A stretch of 64,000 nt of DNA from Anaerosporobacter mobilis DSM 15930 (lineage in GTDB: Bacteria > Bacillota > Clostridia > Lachnospirales > Lachnospiraceae): NCBI RefSeq assembly GCF_900142955.1, contig NZ_FRCP01000018.1, forward strand, positions 1-64,000, in the 5' to 3' direction. The notes below the pieces were generated by a model. The model saw only the letters and a list, made by a program, of their open reading frames with translations, did not search any database and had not been told where the DNA came from. Positions 44,728 to 54,580 of this stretch are shown here, piece after piece. The translations under genes were made by a program, and so were the position numbers. Positions within the stretch are counted from its first letter, which is position 1, and each line of letters begins with the position of its first letter.

Positions 44728-46650
44728 TTGAGAAAAATAGCGATTATTAATAATTTTGGAATGTTTCCTTCTAATCCACCAAATTCAACCTCAAAAGTAT
44801 GTAGTTTACTAAAAAGAGAAACTAATATTGATGTAAAACATATTGATTTAAATCTGTTAATATGGAAAAAAATATTAAGCAAAGATTTTTTGAATAAATG
44901 TGAAATACATGAAGAAAGGTTAACACATTCTAATGTATCTTTTTGTGAGAAGTTGACTAAAAAAACATTTTCAGCTATAAAAAGTAATGTATTGGAGAAT
45001 ATAGAAGAAGCGATAAATGTTTTTAAGGATAAAAAACTTTTTGCTGATACGAATACACTATCTTGGGCAGTTAACATTGTTACTCAGGCGCAACAGATTA
45101 TATACAATACATATGGTACATTGATACATAATAAGATGATCTTTTGGCCTGAAATAGGGTCTGATACAAATGATTTAGATAAAGTTTTTAAGTATAGTAT
45201 GGATAGAGAGCATAATCCTTTAATTGATTTAATGGAGAGTACTATAATGCAATATTTAATCGAATTGAATCCTGAAGTTGTAGGTATTGATATTGTATTT
45301 CCATGGGAAATTGTTCAGGTTGTAACTCTTAATAAATTAATTAAAAAACATTTACCAAATACACATATTAACTTTTTAGGATATGGTTTTGATGAATTTT
45401 GTTACTCTAGAGTTGTTGATAATCTGATTATAAATGAAAAACTTATGTTAGAATTCGATAGTATATTCTTAGTTAGAAACGACAATTCTTTATCTGAACT
45501 GTATAAGAATCCAAATGTAGATTTATCTTCTCTGGAAAGTCTTGCTTATTATACAGAAGATAAAAAAATAGAAGTAAAAGGACCACTTTATGAGAATGTT
45601 ATTGATCATTCAATAATTCCTGATTATAGTGATTTGAATTTAGAAGAGTATTTCTCTCCAGAAATTGTATTTACGGATAAACTATCTAATAAGTGTTTTT
45701 GGAGTAAGTGTACTTTCTGTAATATTAATAAATTTAAATCGCAAAGATATGAATTAAATATAGAATCTTATCTTAATGTTGTAAAACATTATATAGAAAA
45801 GTACAATTGTGAGAATTTATTTTTACTTGATGAAGCTGCAAGTCCTATGCTTGTAGAAAAATTTTCAAAAGGGCTTATAAAAAATGAGATACGTATTCAT
45901 TGGTCAATTAGAACAAGAATAGATTCGGGATTTGATGAAAGATTAATTTCACTAATGCATGAAGCTGGTTGTAGGGAGATGTGGATTGGATTTGAGGCGG
46001 CATCACCTAGAATATTAAAGAATATGAATAAAACAAATAATCCAAATGAATATGTCAACATAGCAAACAATGAAATGAAATGGTGCAAAAAGTATGGAAT
46101 TGGCTTACACTTCTGCCTGATACTGGGGTTCCCTAATGAACTTGAGCTAGATCGAGAAGAATTAAAGAAATTTTTCATTAGTACAGAAGATCATATTTCT
46201 AAAGTACCATTTTTCGTTACATTTAATTGCTTTAATTTAAATAGTGAGACATATATTTACGATCACTATAAAGAATTTGGAATAGAAAGGATAGATTACA
46301 ATGTAAATAGTTTTAATATGATAAATATACCATTTATTAGAGAAGATACAGGTAAATCGCAATCAGAAATGGAACTTGCACTGGAACCATTTTGTGATGA
46401 ACTAGTTGATATTTTTGTGAAAAATGTATCGAATAAATTGTTGTGGTTTACGATTGCAGATAGTTGTTGGGAAATGTTATTTAAAAAGTATAATAGTAAT
46501 GGTAATCCATTTCAAGAAAAACCCAATGTAGTTTCCAAGGTAATTATTAAATTATATTTGCATCTATCAAAAAATTCATTTCTATTAAAAATGTTCAATA
46601 AACTTTTGAATAATAAAGTTATCAATTCTAAGTCAACCTTATACCATTGA
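44728..46650 (+). CDS. B12-binding domain radical SAM protein
   Basis: The 640-aa enzyme starts at TTG behind AAAGGAG. Residues about 165-260 hold a cobalamin-binding-like Rossmann part (PEVVGIDIVFPWEIVQVVTL..). The radical SAM motif is C323-x4-C328-x2-C331 (NKCFWSKCTFCNI), the CX4CX2C spacing known in this subgroup. It continues with WIGFEAASPRILKNMNK and LHFCLILGFPNE. The C-terminal 180 residues are specific. Members methylate or rearrange unactivated carbons of natural products; the substrate here is unknown. Confidence 0.83.
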   Translation: MRKIAIINNFGMFPSNPPNSTSKVCSLLKRETNIDVKHIDLNLLIWKKILSKDFLNKCEIHEERLTHSNVSFCEKLTKKTFSAIKSNVLENIEEAINVFKDKKLFADTNTLSWAVNIVTQAQQIIYNTYGTLIHNKMIFWPEIGSDTNDLDKVFKYSMDREHNPLIDLMESTIMQYLIELNPEVVGIDIVFPWEIVQVVTLNKLIKKHLPNTHINFLGYGFDEFCYSRVVDNLIINEKLMLEFDSIFLVRNDNSLSELYKNPNVDLSSLESLAYYTEDKKIEVKGPLYENVIDHSIIPDYSDLNLEEYFSPEIVFTDKLSNKCFWSKCTFCNINKFKSQRYELNIESYLNVVKHYIEKYNCENLFLLDEAASPMLVEKFSKGLIKNEIRIHWSIRTRIDSGFDERLISLMHEAGCREMWIGFEAASPRILKNMNKTNNPNEYVNIANNEMKWCKKYGIGLHFCLILGFPNELELDREELKKFFISTEDHISKVPFFVTFNCFNLNSETYIYDHYKEFGIERIDYNVNSFNMINIPFIREDTGKSQSEMELALEPFCDELVDIFVKNVSNKLLWFTIADSCWEMLFKKYNSNGNPFQEKPNVVSKVIIKLYLHLSKNSFLLKMFNKLLNNKVINSKSTLYH

Positions 46651-46750
46651 TTCTTATGAAAAAAATAGTCAACATGATTGAGTTACCAAATTGAATATTT
46701 AAGTAATTAGCTAGGGACTTGATGTTTATTATAAAACTGAGGAGAAAAAT

Positions 46751-47650
46751 ATGGGATATGTAATTATAAGTGATGGTGGTTGTGATCTGGAACAGAAATA
46801 TTTGTTAGATAATAATTTAGTAATAGTACCATGTTATGTTTCTTTCGATGGGAATACATATCTGAGAAATTATGTTGATATTTCTGTAGAGGAGTTTTAT
46901 AACAAGATAAAGGAAGAAAATATATTTCCTAGGACTTCGTTACCGGCTGTTCATGATTATTATGTTGTGTTTGAACAGTTGGCAAAGACAGGAGATAAGG
47001 TACTGTGCATTTGTATGACTTCAAACCTTAGTGGCTCTTATCAAAGTGCAATAAATGCAAAAGATATGATTCTAGAAAAATATCAAGACGCGATTATACA
47101 CATTATAGATTCAAGGGTAAACACTGTCTTACAAGGATTGCTTATACAAGAATGTGTACGTTTAAAAAAATCAGGAATGGAAATAGAAACATTAATACAA
47201 TACATCGAAGGTGTAAAGAATACCGGAAGAATATACTTTGCAATAGGAAATATGAAGTTATTATCTAAAGGAGGAAGAACTCAGAATTTAGCAAGATTGG
47301 TAAATATTAAAGTAGGCATAAAACCTGTCTTAATGCTGCGTGATGGAGAACACCACTTTGTTGGAATGACAAGAAATAGGCAAAAATCCATTATAAAATT
47401 ATTGGATGCAGTGTGTGATTATTTCAAAAATACAAAAAAAAGCCCTAAAGAATATTTATGGGTGGTGGGATATGGTTTAGATATTGAAGAAGCCAATATA
47501 TTGAAGGAAAAGCTCGAAGAAATGTTGGATATTAAATCTATAGTGAAAATACAAAGAATAGGAGTAATCATTGCTTCACATACTGGACCACATCCAATTG
47601 GTGTAGCCTTTATGAAAAAGTCAGATATGCTAGGAGGTAACAATGAGTAA
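46751..47650 (+). CDS. DegV family fatty-acid-binding protein
   Basis: The 299-aa protein follows GAGGAG. It has the DegV marks: ISDGGCDLEQKYL, FPRTSLPAVHDY (the Thr-Ser that holds the fatty acid carboxylate), MTSNLSGSYQSA and GMTRNRQKSI. DegV/FakB proteins present fatty acids to a kinase or other enzyme. In a cluster with an acyl-using synthase it could supply the acyl chain. Normal length. Confidence 0.87.
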   Translation: MGYVIISDGGCDLEQKYLLDNNLVIVPCYVSFDGNTYLRNYVDISVEEFYNKIKEENIFPRTSLPAVHDYYVVFEQLAKTGDKVLCICMTSNLSGSYQSAINAKDMILEKYQDAIIHIIDSRVNTVLQGLLIQECVRLKKSGMEIETLIQYIEGVKNTGRIYFAIGNMKLLSKGGRTQNLARLVNIKVGIKPVLMLRDGEHHFVGMTRNRQKSIIKLLDAVCDYFKNTKKSPKEYLWVVGYGLDIEEANILKEKLEEMLDIKSIVKIQRIGVIIASHTGPHPIGVAFMKKSDMLGGNNE

Positions 47651-49433
47651 ATATGAGAAAGATCTTAGAAATATTAATTCAGAATACCACTCGATTAGTA
47701 GTAAATGCAACATGCTGTCTAATTTAAGACTGCTCTGTGCCCTTATTGGTATCGTATCTTTTATTGTAAGCGTTGTTGATAAAAGGAAGGATACTTTTTT
47801 CGTATTCATTTTTTTGTCCATACTATTTTTTTTATTGTTACTTTTTCATGAAAGTATAAAGGAGAAGAAAGATTATATATTTGCAAAACAAAAAGTGCTC
47901 CAAAAAAGAGATAACAGATTACAAGATTTATGGTCTGAATTTGAGGATAAAGGAAATGATTTTATTACGAAAGAGTCAAGTGTTGAAATTGATCTTGATA
48001 TATTTGGAGAAAACTCGTTATATCAGTATTTATGTGTAGCTAATACATATGAAGGGAGAAAGATCCTTGCCTCTTATTTACAAAATACTAATTTTGATAA
48101 GAAAACTTTATGTAAGCGTCAAAAAGCAGTACAGGAATTAATTGAAAGAGAAGATTTGTCACTTGAAATTGAAACATTGAGTACAAAAATTGCATTAAAT
48201 AGTAGAAGTTATGTAAAAGAATGGTACAATTCGTTTATAAAATATTTAAATAAAAAAGACCGTCTAATTAGCTATTTTATAAGTATAGGAGCTGTTATTC
48301 TTACTTGTTTCATGTTAATTTTATTAGCATTACAGATATGTGGATATCAAGTATTGAATATAATAGGAGTTTTAGGAGTGTTTCAATTGATATGTGCGTA
48401 TTATGTTAGTTATAAAAGTAAGAAGGTAACACAGAATATTTATAATTTTTGTTTAAATATTAATGGTTATTATAATTTGATTAAATGTATCGGAAATGCT
48501 AATTTTAAGTCGGAATATCTAAAAGTACTCAACAATAAATTAAAAGGAAAGAATAAGACGGTAGTAGGAATCAAGAAACTCAATTATGTAAATGATGCGT
48601 TTTCATTGCAGACAAATCCGTATATTCATATATTCTTACAGCTGTTTTTTTTATATGATATTCATTGTATATCCTATCTTGAACGTTGGAAAAGGAAATT
48701 TGGTGAGAATATGACGGATTTATTTGAAATAATTGGTGAAGTAGAAGCATTATTAAGCTTGTCCGTTCTTGCAAATAATCAATCTATTACTTTCCCTGAA
48801 TTTGTAGAAAGTGGTAATGTAATTTTTGAAGTGGATCTAATTACACATCCATTGATTTCTTTACGAGATGTTGTTTCAAATTCATTTTATACAAAAAAAG
48901 GAATTAGCATTATTACTGGTTCCAATATGTCGGGAAAAACAACGTTTATGAGGACAGTAGGTGTTAACGCAATCTTAGCATATGCTGGAGCACCTGTATG
49001 TGCTAAAAGTATGCGTATTTCTTTCATGAAAATATTTACGTCTATGAGAGTGCAGGATGATGTTTCTAAAGGTCTATCTTCTTTCTATGCAGAGGTTCTG
49101 CGAATTAAGGAAGTGGTTGAAAATCTGGAAAAGAAAACCCCCATGCTTGTCTTAATTGATGAAATATTCAAAGGAACGAATTCTACTGACCGTATAGTAG
49201 GTGCAAAAGAAATTATTAAAACTTTGAATAAGGATTATGTAATTACTTTAGTATCAACACATGATTTCGAATTATGTAGTTTGGTTGAGCAACGTGAAAT
49301 AATGGGCTTAAACTATCATTTCGAGGAGTATTATAAAAATGATAAAATCTATTTTGATTATAAAATAAAAGAAGGTAAATGCAGAACCAAGAATGCAGTA
49401 CATATATTAAAAATGGCAGGTTTAATGAAATAA
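47643..49433 (+). CDS. membrane-anchored MutS-like ATPase
   Basis: The 596-aa protein overlaps DegV by eight bases. It has membrane segments at about residues 28-72 (two helices) and 210-255 (two helices). The C-terminal MutS domain V has Walker A TGSNMSGKTTFMRTVG near 427, the SSFYAEVLRIKEV region and Walker B LVLIDEIFKGTNSTD. It lacks mismatch-binding domain I. It belongs to the MutS-related membrane ATPases of unknown role. Its presence in a biosynthetic run is unusual. Confidence 0.8.
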   Translation: MSKYEKDLRNINSEYHSISSKCNMLSNLRLLCALIGIVSFIVSVVDKRKDTFFVFIFLSILFFLLLLFHESIKEKKDYIFAKQKVLQKRDNRLQDLWSEFEDKGNDFITKESSVEIDLDIFGENSLYQYLCVANTYEGRKILASYLQNTNFDKKTLCKRQKAVQELIEREDLSLEIETLSTKIALNSRSYVKEWYNSFIKYLNKKDRLISYFISIGAVILTCFMLILLALQICGYQVLNIIGVLGVFQLICAYYVSYKSKKVTQNIYNFCLNINGYYNLIKCIGNANFKSEYLKVLNNKLKGKNKTVVGIKKLNYVNDAFSLQTNPYIHIFLQLFFLYDIHCISYLERWKRKFGENMTDLFEIIGEVEALLSLSVLANNQSITFPEFVESGNVIFEVDLITHPLISLRDVVSNSFYTKKGISIITGSNMSGKTTFMRTVGVNAILAYAGAPVCAKSMRISFMKIFTSMRVQDDVSKGLSSFYAEVLRIKEVVENLEKKTPMLVLIDEIFKGTNSTDRIVGAKEIIKTLNKDYVITLVSTHDFELCSLVEQREIMGLNYHFEEYYKNDKIYFDYKIKEGKCRTKNAVHILKMAGLMK

Positions 49434-49471
49434 GTAAATCTATTATTACTTGACGAAGGAGTGATAGGAAA

Positions 49472-50611
49472 ATGGTGAGAATTCTTATGGCAAATCTTCC
49501 GTATGCAGGACATGTAACCCCAACCTTGGGTTTGATTGATGAGTTTATCAAAAGAGGGCATGAAGTAGGGTATGTGTTATCAGGTGAATGGAGAGAAGAA
49601 ATCGAGAAAAGGGGTGCTAAGTTCATCGAATATCAAGGATACAAAGGGAACCCTATGGTACTTAATAATTGCTATTATGCACTCTACAATACCATAAAAT
49701 CAGTTGCGGATGAGTATGATTGCATCATATATGAAATGTTTTTTATTCTTGGAAAAAGATTGGCAGATAAACTTAATAAACCATCAATAAGAGTATTTTC
49801 AACCTTTGCATTAAACAAGACAGTAATAAATGAACTTATTAGTAAAAAAGGTAGTATGTTGACTATATTCAAAAATAAATTAATACGGAAATTTGAAACT
49901 AAGTATCAAGTTCGTAAGTTAGATTTAGAAGTAAAAGATTTTTTTGAAGAAATATCAAATACGAAACAAGATGTAAATATTGTTTATACATCAAAAGCTT
50001 TTCAGGTACATAACGAAGATTTTAGCAATAAAAATTTTTTTTTCGTAGGTTCTCCAACAAAATATATATGTGAAGAAAAAATTGTAAGTCAGCACCCTAT
50101 TATATACATTTCTCTTGGAACTATATTTAATAATAATTTAAAATTTTATAAAAAATGTATTAATGCTTTTCGTAATGAGAACGTTACTATTTATATGTCT
50201 ATTGGTAAATCAATCGACAAAAAAGTATTCAAAAATGTCAGTGAAAATATACATATTTTTAATTATGCTCCTCAAGTCGAAATACTAAACAATGCCAGTC
50301 TATTTTTGACTCATGGAGGCATGAATAGTGTAAATGAGGCTATCAAGTTTGGAGTTCCTATGGTTGTTTTTCCGATGGCAGCAGATCAGCCTTATGTAGG
50401 AGCAAGAGTTCAGGAATTAGAAATAGGAAAATGCTGTAGTTTGAAATCGCTTACGGTAGATAAAATTCGAGAAGTATCCTATGAAGTTATGAGTGATCAA
50501 ACAATAAATGAAAATATCAAGTTCCTAAAGAAAGATATGCTGGAGTATGATGGAAATGAAAAAGCGGTTGAAATAATATTGGAGTACTTAGAATTGGAAA
50601 GTAAATTTTAG
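49472..50611 (+). CDS. MGT-type glycosyltransferase (UGT fold)
   Basis: The 379-aa enzyme follows GAAGGAG. The N-terminus NLPYAGHVTPTLGLIDEFIKRGHEVGYVLS binds the acceptor; the C-terminal UDP-sugar site reads NYAPQVEILNNASLFLTHGGMNSVNEAIKFGVPMVVFPMAADQPYVGARV. This is the macrolide glycosyltransferase family (GT1). It would glycosylate a small hydrophobic product or inactivate a toxin. It closes the biosynthetic run. Confidence 0.87.
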   Translation: MVRILMANLPYAGHVTPTLGLIDEFIKRGHEVGYVLSGEWREEIEKRGAKFIEYQGYKGNPMVLNNCYYALYNTIKSVADEYDCIIYEMFFILGKRLADKLNKPSIRVFSTFALNKTVINELISKKGSMLTIFKNKLIRKFETKYQVRKLDLEVKDFFEEISNTKQDVNIVYTSKAFQVHNEDFSNKNFFFVGSPTKYICEEKIVSQHPIIYISLGTIFNNNLKFYKKCINAFRNENVTIYMSIGKSIDKKVFKNVSENIHIFNYAPQVEILNNASLFLTHGGMNSVNEAIKFGVPMVVFPMAADQPYVGARVQELEIGKCCSLKSLTVDKIREVSYEVMSDQTINENIKFLKKDMLEYDGNEKAVEIILEYLELESKF

Positions 50612-50747
50612 TATTGGATTCCAATCTAGGTATCTAAAGAATATAGGTTTTGAAATAGGAATAACCGGTTCCGGGTTGAATTATTATGTAGATTCGGTAT
50701 ACTTATTATAACAACATAAATTACATAATAGGTGGCGAATTACTTAA

Positions 50748-52046
50748 ATGAAAGTTTTAGAATGGTGTAAAAAAGAAATCGAACAATTAACTCAAAAGTC
50801 AAAAACAGTAGGATTACAATGTATTATGTTTGCAAAATGGATTGTTCTGGCTGTCGTGGTCGGATTATTAGTAGGAGCCTTTGGCTCCTTATTTGGCGTT
50901 TGTATGGAGTTTGCAACAGAAACAAGATTCAGGTATGCGTGGTTAATATTCCTGCTGCCAGTTGTTGGTCTTATAATTGTAGCATTATATCGTAGTTGTA
51001 GTATTACAAAGGATGGTGGAACAGATATTGTAATAGATACGATACATAATAGCGGGGCGGTACCTTTTCGGGTAGCACCTTTGATCTTTATCGCAACGGT
51101 GCTTACCCATCTAGTGGGAGGTTCAGCAGGAAGGGAAGGTGCAGCGCTACAGATAGGTGGAAGTTTCGGTGACAAAATTGGCCGTGTGCTTAAGCTCGAT
51201 CTGATGGATCGAAAAGTATTGATTATGTGCGGTATGAGTGCTGCCTTTTCAGCATTATTTGGGACACCGATGGCTGCTGCTGTGTTTGCGATGGAAGTAA
51301 TTACGGTGGGAGTCATGTATTATGCAGCATTTTTACCTTGTGTAGTGGCTTCTTTAGTGGCTGCTCATTTTGCCTCTGAAATTATAGGAATAAGTCCGGA
51401 ATCCTTTCATATAATCAATGTACCTGATTTAAATCTGGAGATGATTGCTGTCGTAGTTCTAATAAGTATAATTGGTGCGGGGGTAAGCTCTATCTTTTGT
51501 CTGATTTTGCATAAAACGTCTAGAGGATTAGAAAAACTAGTTAAAAATTCATATATACGTGTAGCTATAGCAGGTGTGGCAATCATTTGCCTTACCTTTA
51601 TAGTTGGTAGTCGCGATTACAACGGAGCAGGTATTGATGTGATTAAAAGAGCTTTCCTTGGAGATGTTGTTCCATATGCATTCTTACTTAAGATGCTATT
51701 TACCGCAATTACCCTTGGTGGTGGTTTTAAAGGTGGAGAAATTGTTCCTACATTTTTCGTGGGTGCTACGTTAGGTTCGGCAATTGGAATTGCTCTTGGA
51801 GTTTCGCCTTCCCTGTGTGCTGGTATCGGTATGGCGGTGCTTTTTTGTGGAGTAACAAATTGTCCGCTTGCCACTTTGTTTATTAGTTTTGAATTGTTTA
51901 ATTATAAAGCAGTACCGTATTTTCTATTGGCGATTGCGATTAGTTATGTGTTATCGGGATATTCAGGATTATATGGAGAGCAAAAAATCATGTATTCTAA
52001 ATATAAAGCAAGGTATATTAATAGAAATGTAAAGGATGGGGATTAA
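50748..52046 (+). CDS. ClC-type chloride channel or H+/Cl- antiporter
   Basis: The 432-aa membrane protein has about ten or more helices. ClC motifs are GSAGREGAALQIGG (with the gating Glu), the inner Glu of MAAAVFAMEVI, and GGGFKGGEIVPTFFVGATLG. There are no CBS domains. Both glutamates are present, so exchange of protons and anions is likely. No fluoride riboswitch is visible in the 136 bases upstream. The start has only a weak GGTGGCG site. Confidence 0.88.
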   Translation: MKVLEWCKKEIEQLTQKSKTVGLQCIMFAKWIVLAVVVGLLVGAFGSLFGVCMEFATETRFRYAWLIFLLPVVGLIIVALYRSCSITKDGGTDIVIDTIHNSGAVPFRVAPLIFIATVLTHLVGGSAGREGAALQIGGSFGDKIGRVLKLDLMDRKVLIMCGMSAAFSALFGTPMAAAVFAMEVITVGVMYYAAFLPCVVASLVAAHFASEIIGISPESFHIINVPDLNLEMIAVVVLISIIGAGVSSIFCLILHKTSRGLEKLVKNSYIRVAIAGVAIICLTFIVGSRDYNGAGIDVIKRAFLGDVVPYAFLLKMLFTAITLGGGFKGGEIVPTFFVGATLGSAIGIALGVSPSLCAGIGMAVLFCGVTNCPLATLFISFELFNYKAVPYFLLAIAISYVLSGYSGLYGEQKIMYSKYKARYINRNVKDGD

Positions 52047-52171
52047 AATTTATTGGAATACGTGAGGTATTGCGAATCAGCATGATTATCCTTTAATCCC
52101 CTATGTGTGATTTAGTTACAGATATAACCCCTTTCTATTTGTTATACTCTATAAAAAATAGGGAGGTAGTT

Positions 52172-52402
52172 ATGACAGTACGAAGAAGATTTGCTTCTGT
52201 GAACGAAGCACAATGTGTGGCTTGTGGTAGTTGTATCAAGGTCTGTCCAAAGGAGGCAATACATGTACCCAATGGCGTCTCTGCCATAGTTGATTTACTA
52301 AAATGTGTAGGATGTGGTTTATGTGCGAAAGAATGTCCGGCCTCTGTAATTGAAATTAAGGTTCATCAAGAAGAATCTATGAAAGAGCAGGTGAAAGGAT
52401 AA
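52172..52402 (+). CDS. small 2[4Fe-4S] ferredoxin
   Basis: From ATG 52172 (GGGAGG before it) the protein has 76 aa. Two cluster motifs are complete: CVACGSCIKVCPKEA and CVGCGLCAKECPASV. It has no signal peptide. One base separates it from the next gene, a membrane Fe-S protein, so the two probably form an electron-transfer pair. Confidence 0.92.
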   Translation: MTVRRRFASVNEAQCVACGSCIKVCPKEAIHVPNGVSAIVDLLKCVGCGLCAKECPASVIEIKVHQEESMKEQVKG

Positions 52403-52403
52403 G

Positions 52404-52997
52404 ATGAAAAACAAGAAGAAGAGATGGTATGAATACCTTTGGATTATATCTGCTGCATATCTAGTATTAGGTTTCTTTAATATCCTGTTTGCTTGGATAG
52501 GCTTGATTTGCTTTGTGGTACCACTACTAATATCCATAGGAAAGGGAAATAAAGCATACTGTAATCGCTACTGTGGAAGAGGACAATTATTTGATCTACT
52601 GGGTAATAAGTTGGGCTTATCAAGAAAAAAGGATATCCCTGCATTCATTCGTAGCAGTTGGTTTCGCTATGGATTCTTGCTGTTCTTCTTAACCATGTTT
52701 GGAAATATGTTATTCACTACGTATCTTGTGTTTAGCGAAGTTCATGGTTTAAGAGAAATAGTTAAAATCTTATGGACCTTCAAAGTTCCATGGAGTTTTG
52801 CGTATCATGGAACAGCGATAGCACCATGGATGGTACAATTCGCATTTGGTTTTTATAGTGTTATGTTGACTTCAACAATATTAGGTTTAATAACTATGAT
52901 TTTATATAAGCCAAGATCATGGTGTGTATATTGTCCTATGGGGACAATGACACAAGGGATATGTAAATTAAAAAATCCTTGTAAAATCAATAAATAA
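52404..52997 (+). CDS. membrane 4Fe-4S protein (NapH/CcoG-like), 3' end replaced
   Basis: The 197-aa protein has four to five membrane helices (about residues 12-30, 32-48, 85-105, 135-175). Two Cys motifs face the same side: YCNRYCGRGQLF near 55 and WCVYCPMGTMTQGICK near 175. It resembles NapH-type quinol or ferredoxin oxidoreductase parts. The last codons were swapped by insertion of a mobile element: the original end (..TQGICKVKNNNTNRRS) now lies at 57331-57398. The present end (..LKNPCKINK) keeps the cysteines. Confidence 0.82.
   Translation: MKNKKKRWYEYLWIISAAYLVLGFFNILFAWIGLICFVVPLLISIGKGNKAYCNRYCGRGQLFDLLGNKLGLSRKKDIPAFIRSSWFRYGFLLFFLTMFGNMLFTTYLVFSEVHGLREIVKILWTFKVPWSFAYHGTAIAPWMVQFAFGFYSVMLTSTILGLITMILYKPRSWCVYCPMGTMTQGICKLKNPCKINK
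52933..52967. repeat. left attachment site (attL) of island
   Basis: Of these 35 bases, 33 are identical to 57331-57365; the differences are at positions 11 and 29. It lies inside the end of the NapH-like gene. Confidence 0.85.
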
Positions 52998-53028
52998 CTG
53001 ATAATATAAGGACTTTAAAATTGATAAT

Positions 53029-53046
53029 GGTACTAAAATGGTACTA
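53029..53046. repeat. arm-type repeat, left
   Basis: GGTACTAAAATGGTACTA: two GGTACTA units 11 bases apart, directly after the integrase stop. It matches 57215-57232 at 16 of 18 bases. Such pairs are typical integrase-binding sites. Confidence 0.65.
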
Positions 53047-53047
53047 T

Positions 53048-53290
53048 TTATTTCAAACTATTAAGTTGTTCAGCCATTTGACCATGTTTATTAGGGTACA
53101 GATGGCTGTATGTGTTTAGGGTAGTTTGTATATCATCATGACCAAGTCTTTCAGATATAGAGGATTAAAGCCTTGTTCAATCAGTAAGCTTGCATGTGAA
53201 TGGCGAATTTCATGGATCTTTATTTTCTTAAGTCCATATTTAACACTGATACTCTCTATCTGTCTTTTAACTGAAACCTTATTAAACATA
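53048..53290 (-). pseudogene. tyrosine recombinase (integrase), C-terminal fragment
   Basis: The minus strand reads about 80 residues ending at TAA (53048-53050). They include HEIRHSHASLLIEQG (the HxxRH box), ERLGHDDIQTTLNTYSHLYP (the second His and the nucleophile Tyr) and MAEQLNSLK. The N-terminal and the first catalytic Arg parts are missing. It is the remnant of the enzyme that placed the island at the adjacent attL. The plus-strand fragment 53310-53382 (KASEVMKRASSN..) is another lost gene end. Confidence 0.87.
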
Positions 53291-53400
53291 TACAGTCATT
53301 CATTTTGTTAAGGCAAGCGAAGTTATGAAGAGAGCATCAAGCAATTCAGATGGTGAGGAATATCAAAGATATCTTCACTAGGTATCAAGGGGGATGTCAA

Positions 53401-54258
53401 ATGAGTAATGAGGAACTAGTAGCATTAATCTGCAAGGAGATAAATCCTTCAGATAACATGGGTAAACTCTATTAACAGAATAAGGGCATGATCTGTAAGA
53501 TAGCCAGAAAGTACACTTCACGAGTAGATATAAGCGTATTTCGGCCTGTATGAAGCCGTCAAGTATTATAATAGTGCTGCAGAAGTGAAGTTCATTACTT
53601 ACGCAATATATTGGATAATGCAGTCTATACAACGGTATGTTGAAAATAACTCTTCATCAATTCGAATACCAGCTTATACACAGCAATTGTACAATAAGTA
53701 CAGTAAGATTATTAAAAGCTTCGAAGAAGAGTATAAACGTAAGCCAACGGATCGTGAAGCTAGTTGTTTACTTGATACGAGTATTACGGATATTCAGTCT
53801 ATGAGGAAAGCATTGTATGAAGTGGGTAACATGGATAGCCTGGATTAATCCATTGGTGGCGAGAATGATGATATTCTTCTATCTGATTCTGTAATCGGCT
53901 TAAATGGGATTGAAAATGATATACTTGAAAAATAATCGAAAAGGACAAGAAAGGCTCTCTATGGGGCATTGTGGCAGAGAATACAAGCGATTTGGAGAAC
54001 CAAGTTATAGTTAGTTGGTATAGAAAAGATCTAACGCTTGAAACTACTGGCAAAGAGATTGGAGTATCCAGGGAACGTGTTAGGCAGATGGAAAGTAAAG
54101 CACTAAGAAAGCTAAGAACATCAAGAGTTAAGCGAACTATTGCAGAACGATACGAAATAGCTATTGTAGAGGCGTACAGGGGTAGTGTAGGAAGTTTTAA
54201 TCATACATGGACCAGTGCAACGGAGAGAGCTTCTTTGAAGTTAGGAGAAAAGAGGTAA
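53401..54258 (+). pseudogene. broken phage/ICE-type sigma-70 factor
   Basis: It begins ATG AGT AAT GAG behind GGGGGAT (MSNEELVALICKEI). A TAA interrupts at 53473, and frameshifts follow near 53540 and 53940 with further stops at 53846 and 53933. The remaining blocks are readable: KFITYAIYWIMQSIQRYVENN (region 2), IRIPAYTQQLYNKYSKI..RKPTDREAS (region 3) and TLETTGKEIGVSRERVRQMESKALRKLRT (region 4). The intact form would switch on genes of the element. Confidence 0.85.
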
Positions 54259-54295
54259 GGCATCTATTACAAACCCTGAAAGAAGCATATAAAAA

Positions 54296-54343
54296 GTAAG
54301 TATCACCAATAGGTAATAAGGATAGGTGATACTTACTTTTTTA
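54296..54343 (+). terminator. terminator after sigma pseudogene
   Basis: GTAAGTATCACC (54296-54307) and GGTGATACTTAC (54325-54336) form a perfect 12-bp stem, followed by T7. Confidence 0.85.
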
Positions 54344-54580
54344 TGTACTTTTATAAATGATTTAATTTATAAAATTTTAATAATTAGGGAATTTACTTAG
54401 CTAAATTATTATTTAGTGAATCACTATGTTAAACCTTATTCTATATGGAGAATTTTAATGAATAGTAGTTAAAGTGATGCGCCCTATTCCTGGTATATAA
54501 GCTAAACCAAAATTTAGTGAACAAAGACTTGGTGGAATGGCTGTTTGAGGGGATTTACAGATTAGAATTTATATGTTAAT
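54344..54580. other. AT-rich stretch without supported genes
   Basis: I see only short frames with no ribosome sites, and no repeat of note. Confidence 0.5.

Noticed and set aside
50612..50747. Possible fluoride riboswitch before the ClC gene
   Set aside because: The conserved crcB-motif bases are not present; only a weak AATAACCGG..GTTGAATTATT symmetry is seen.
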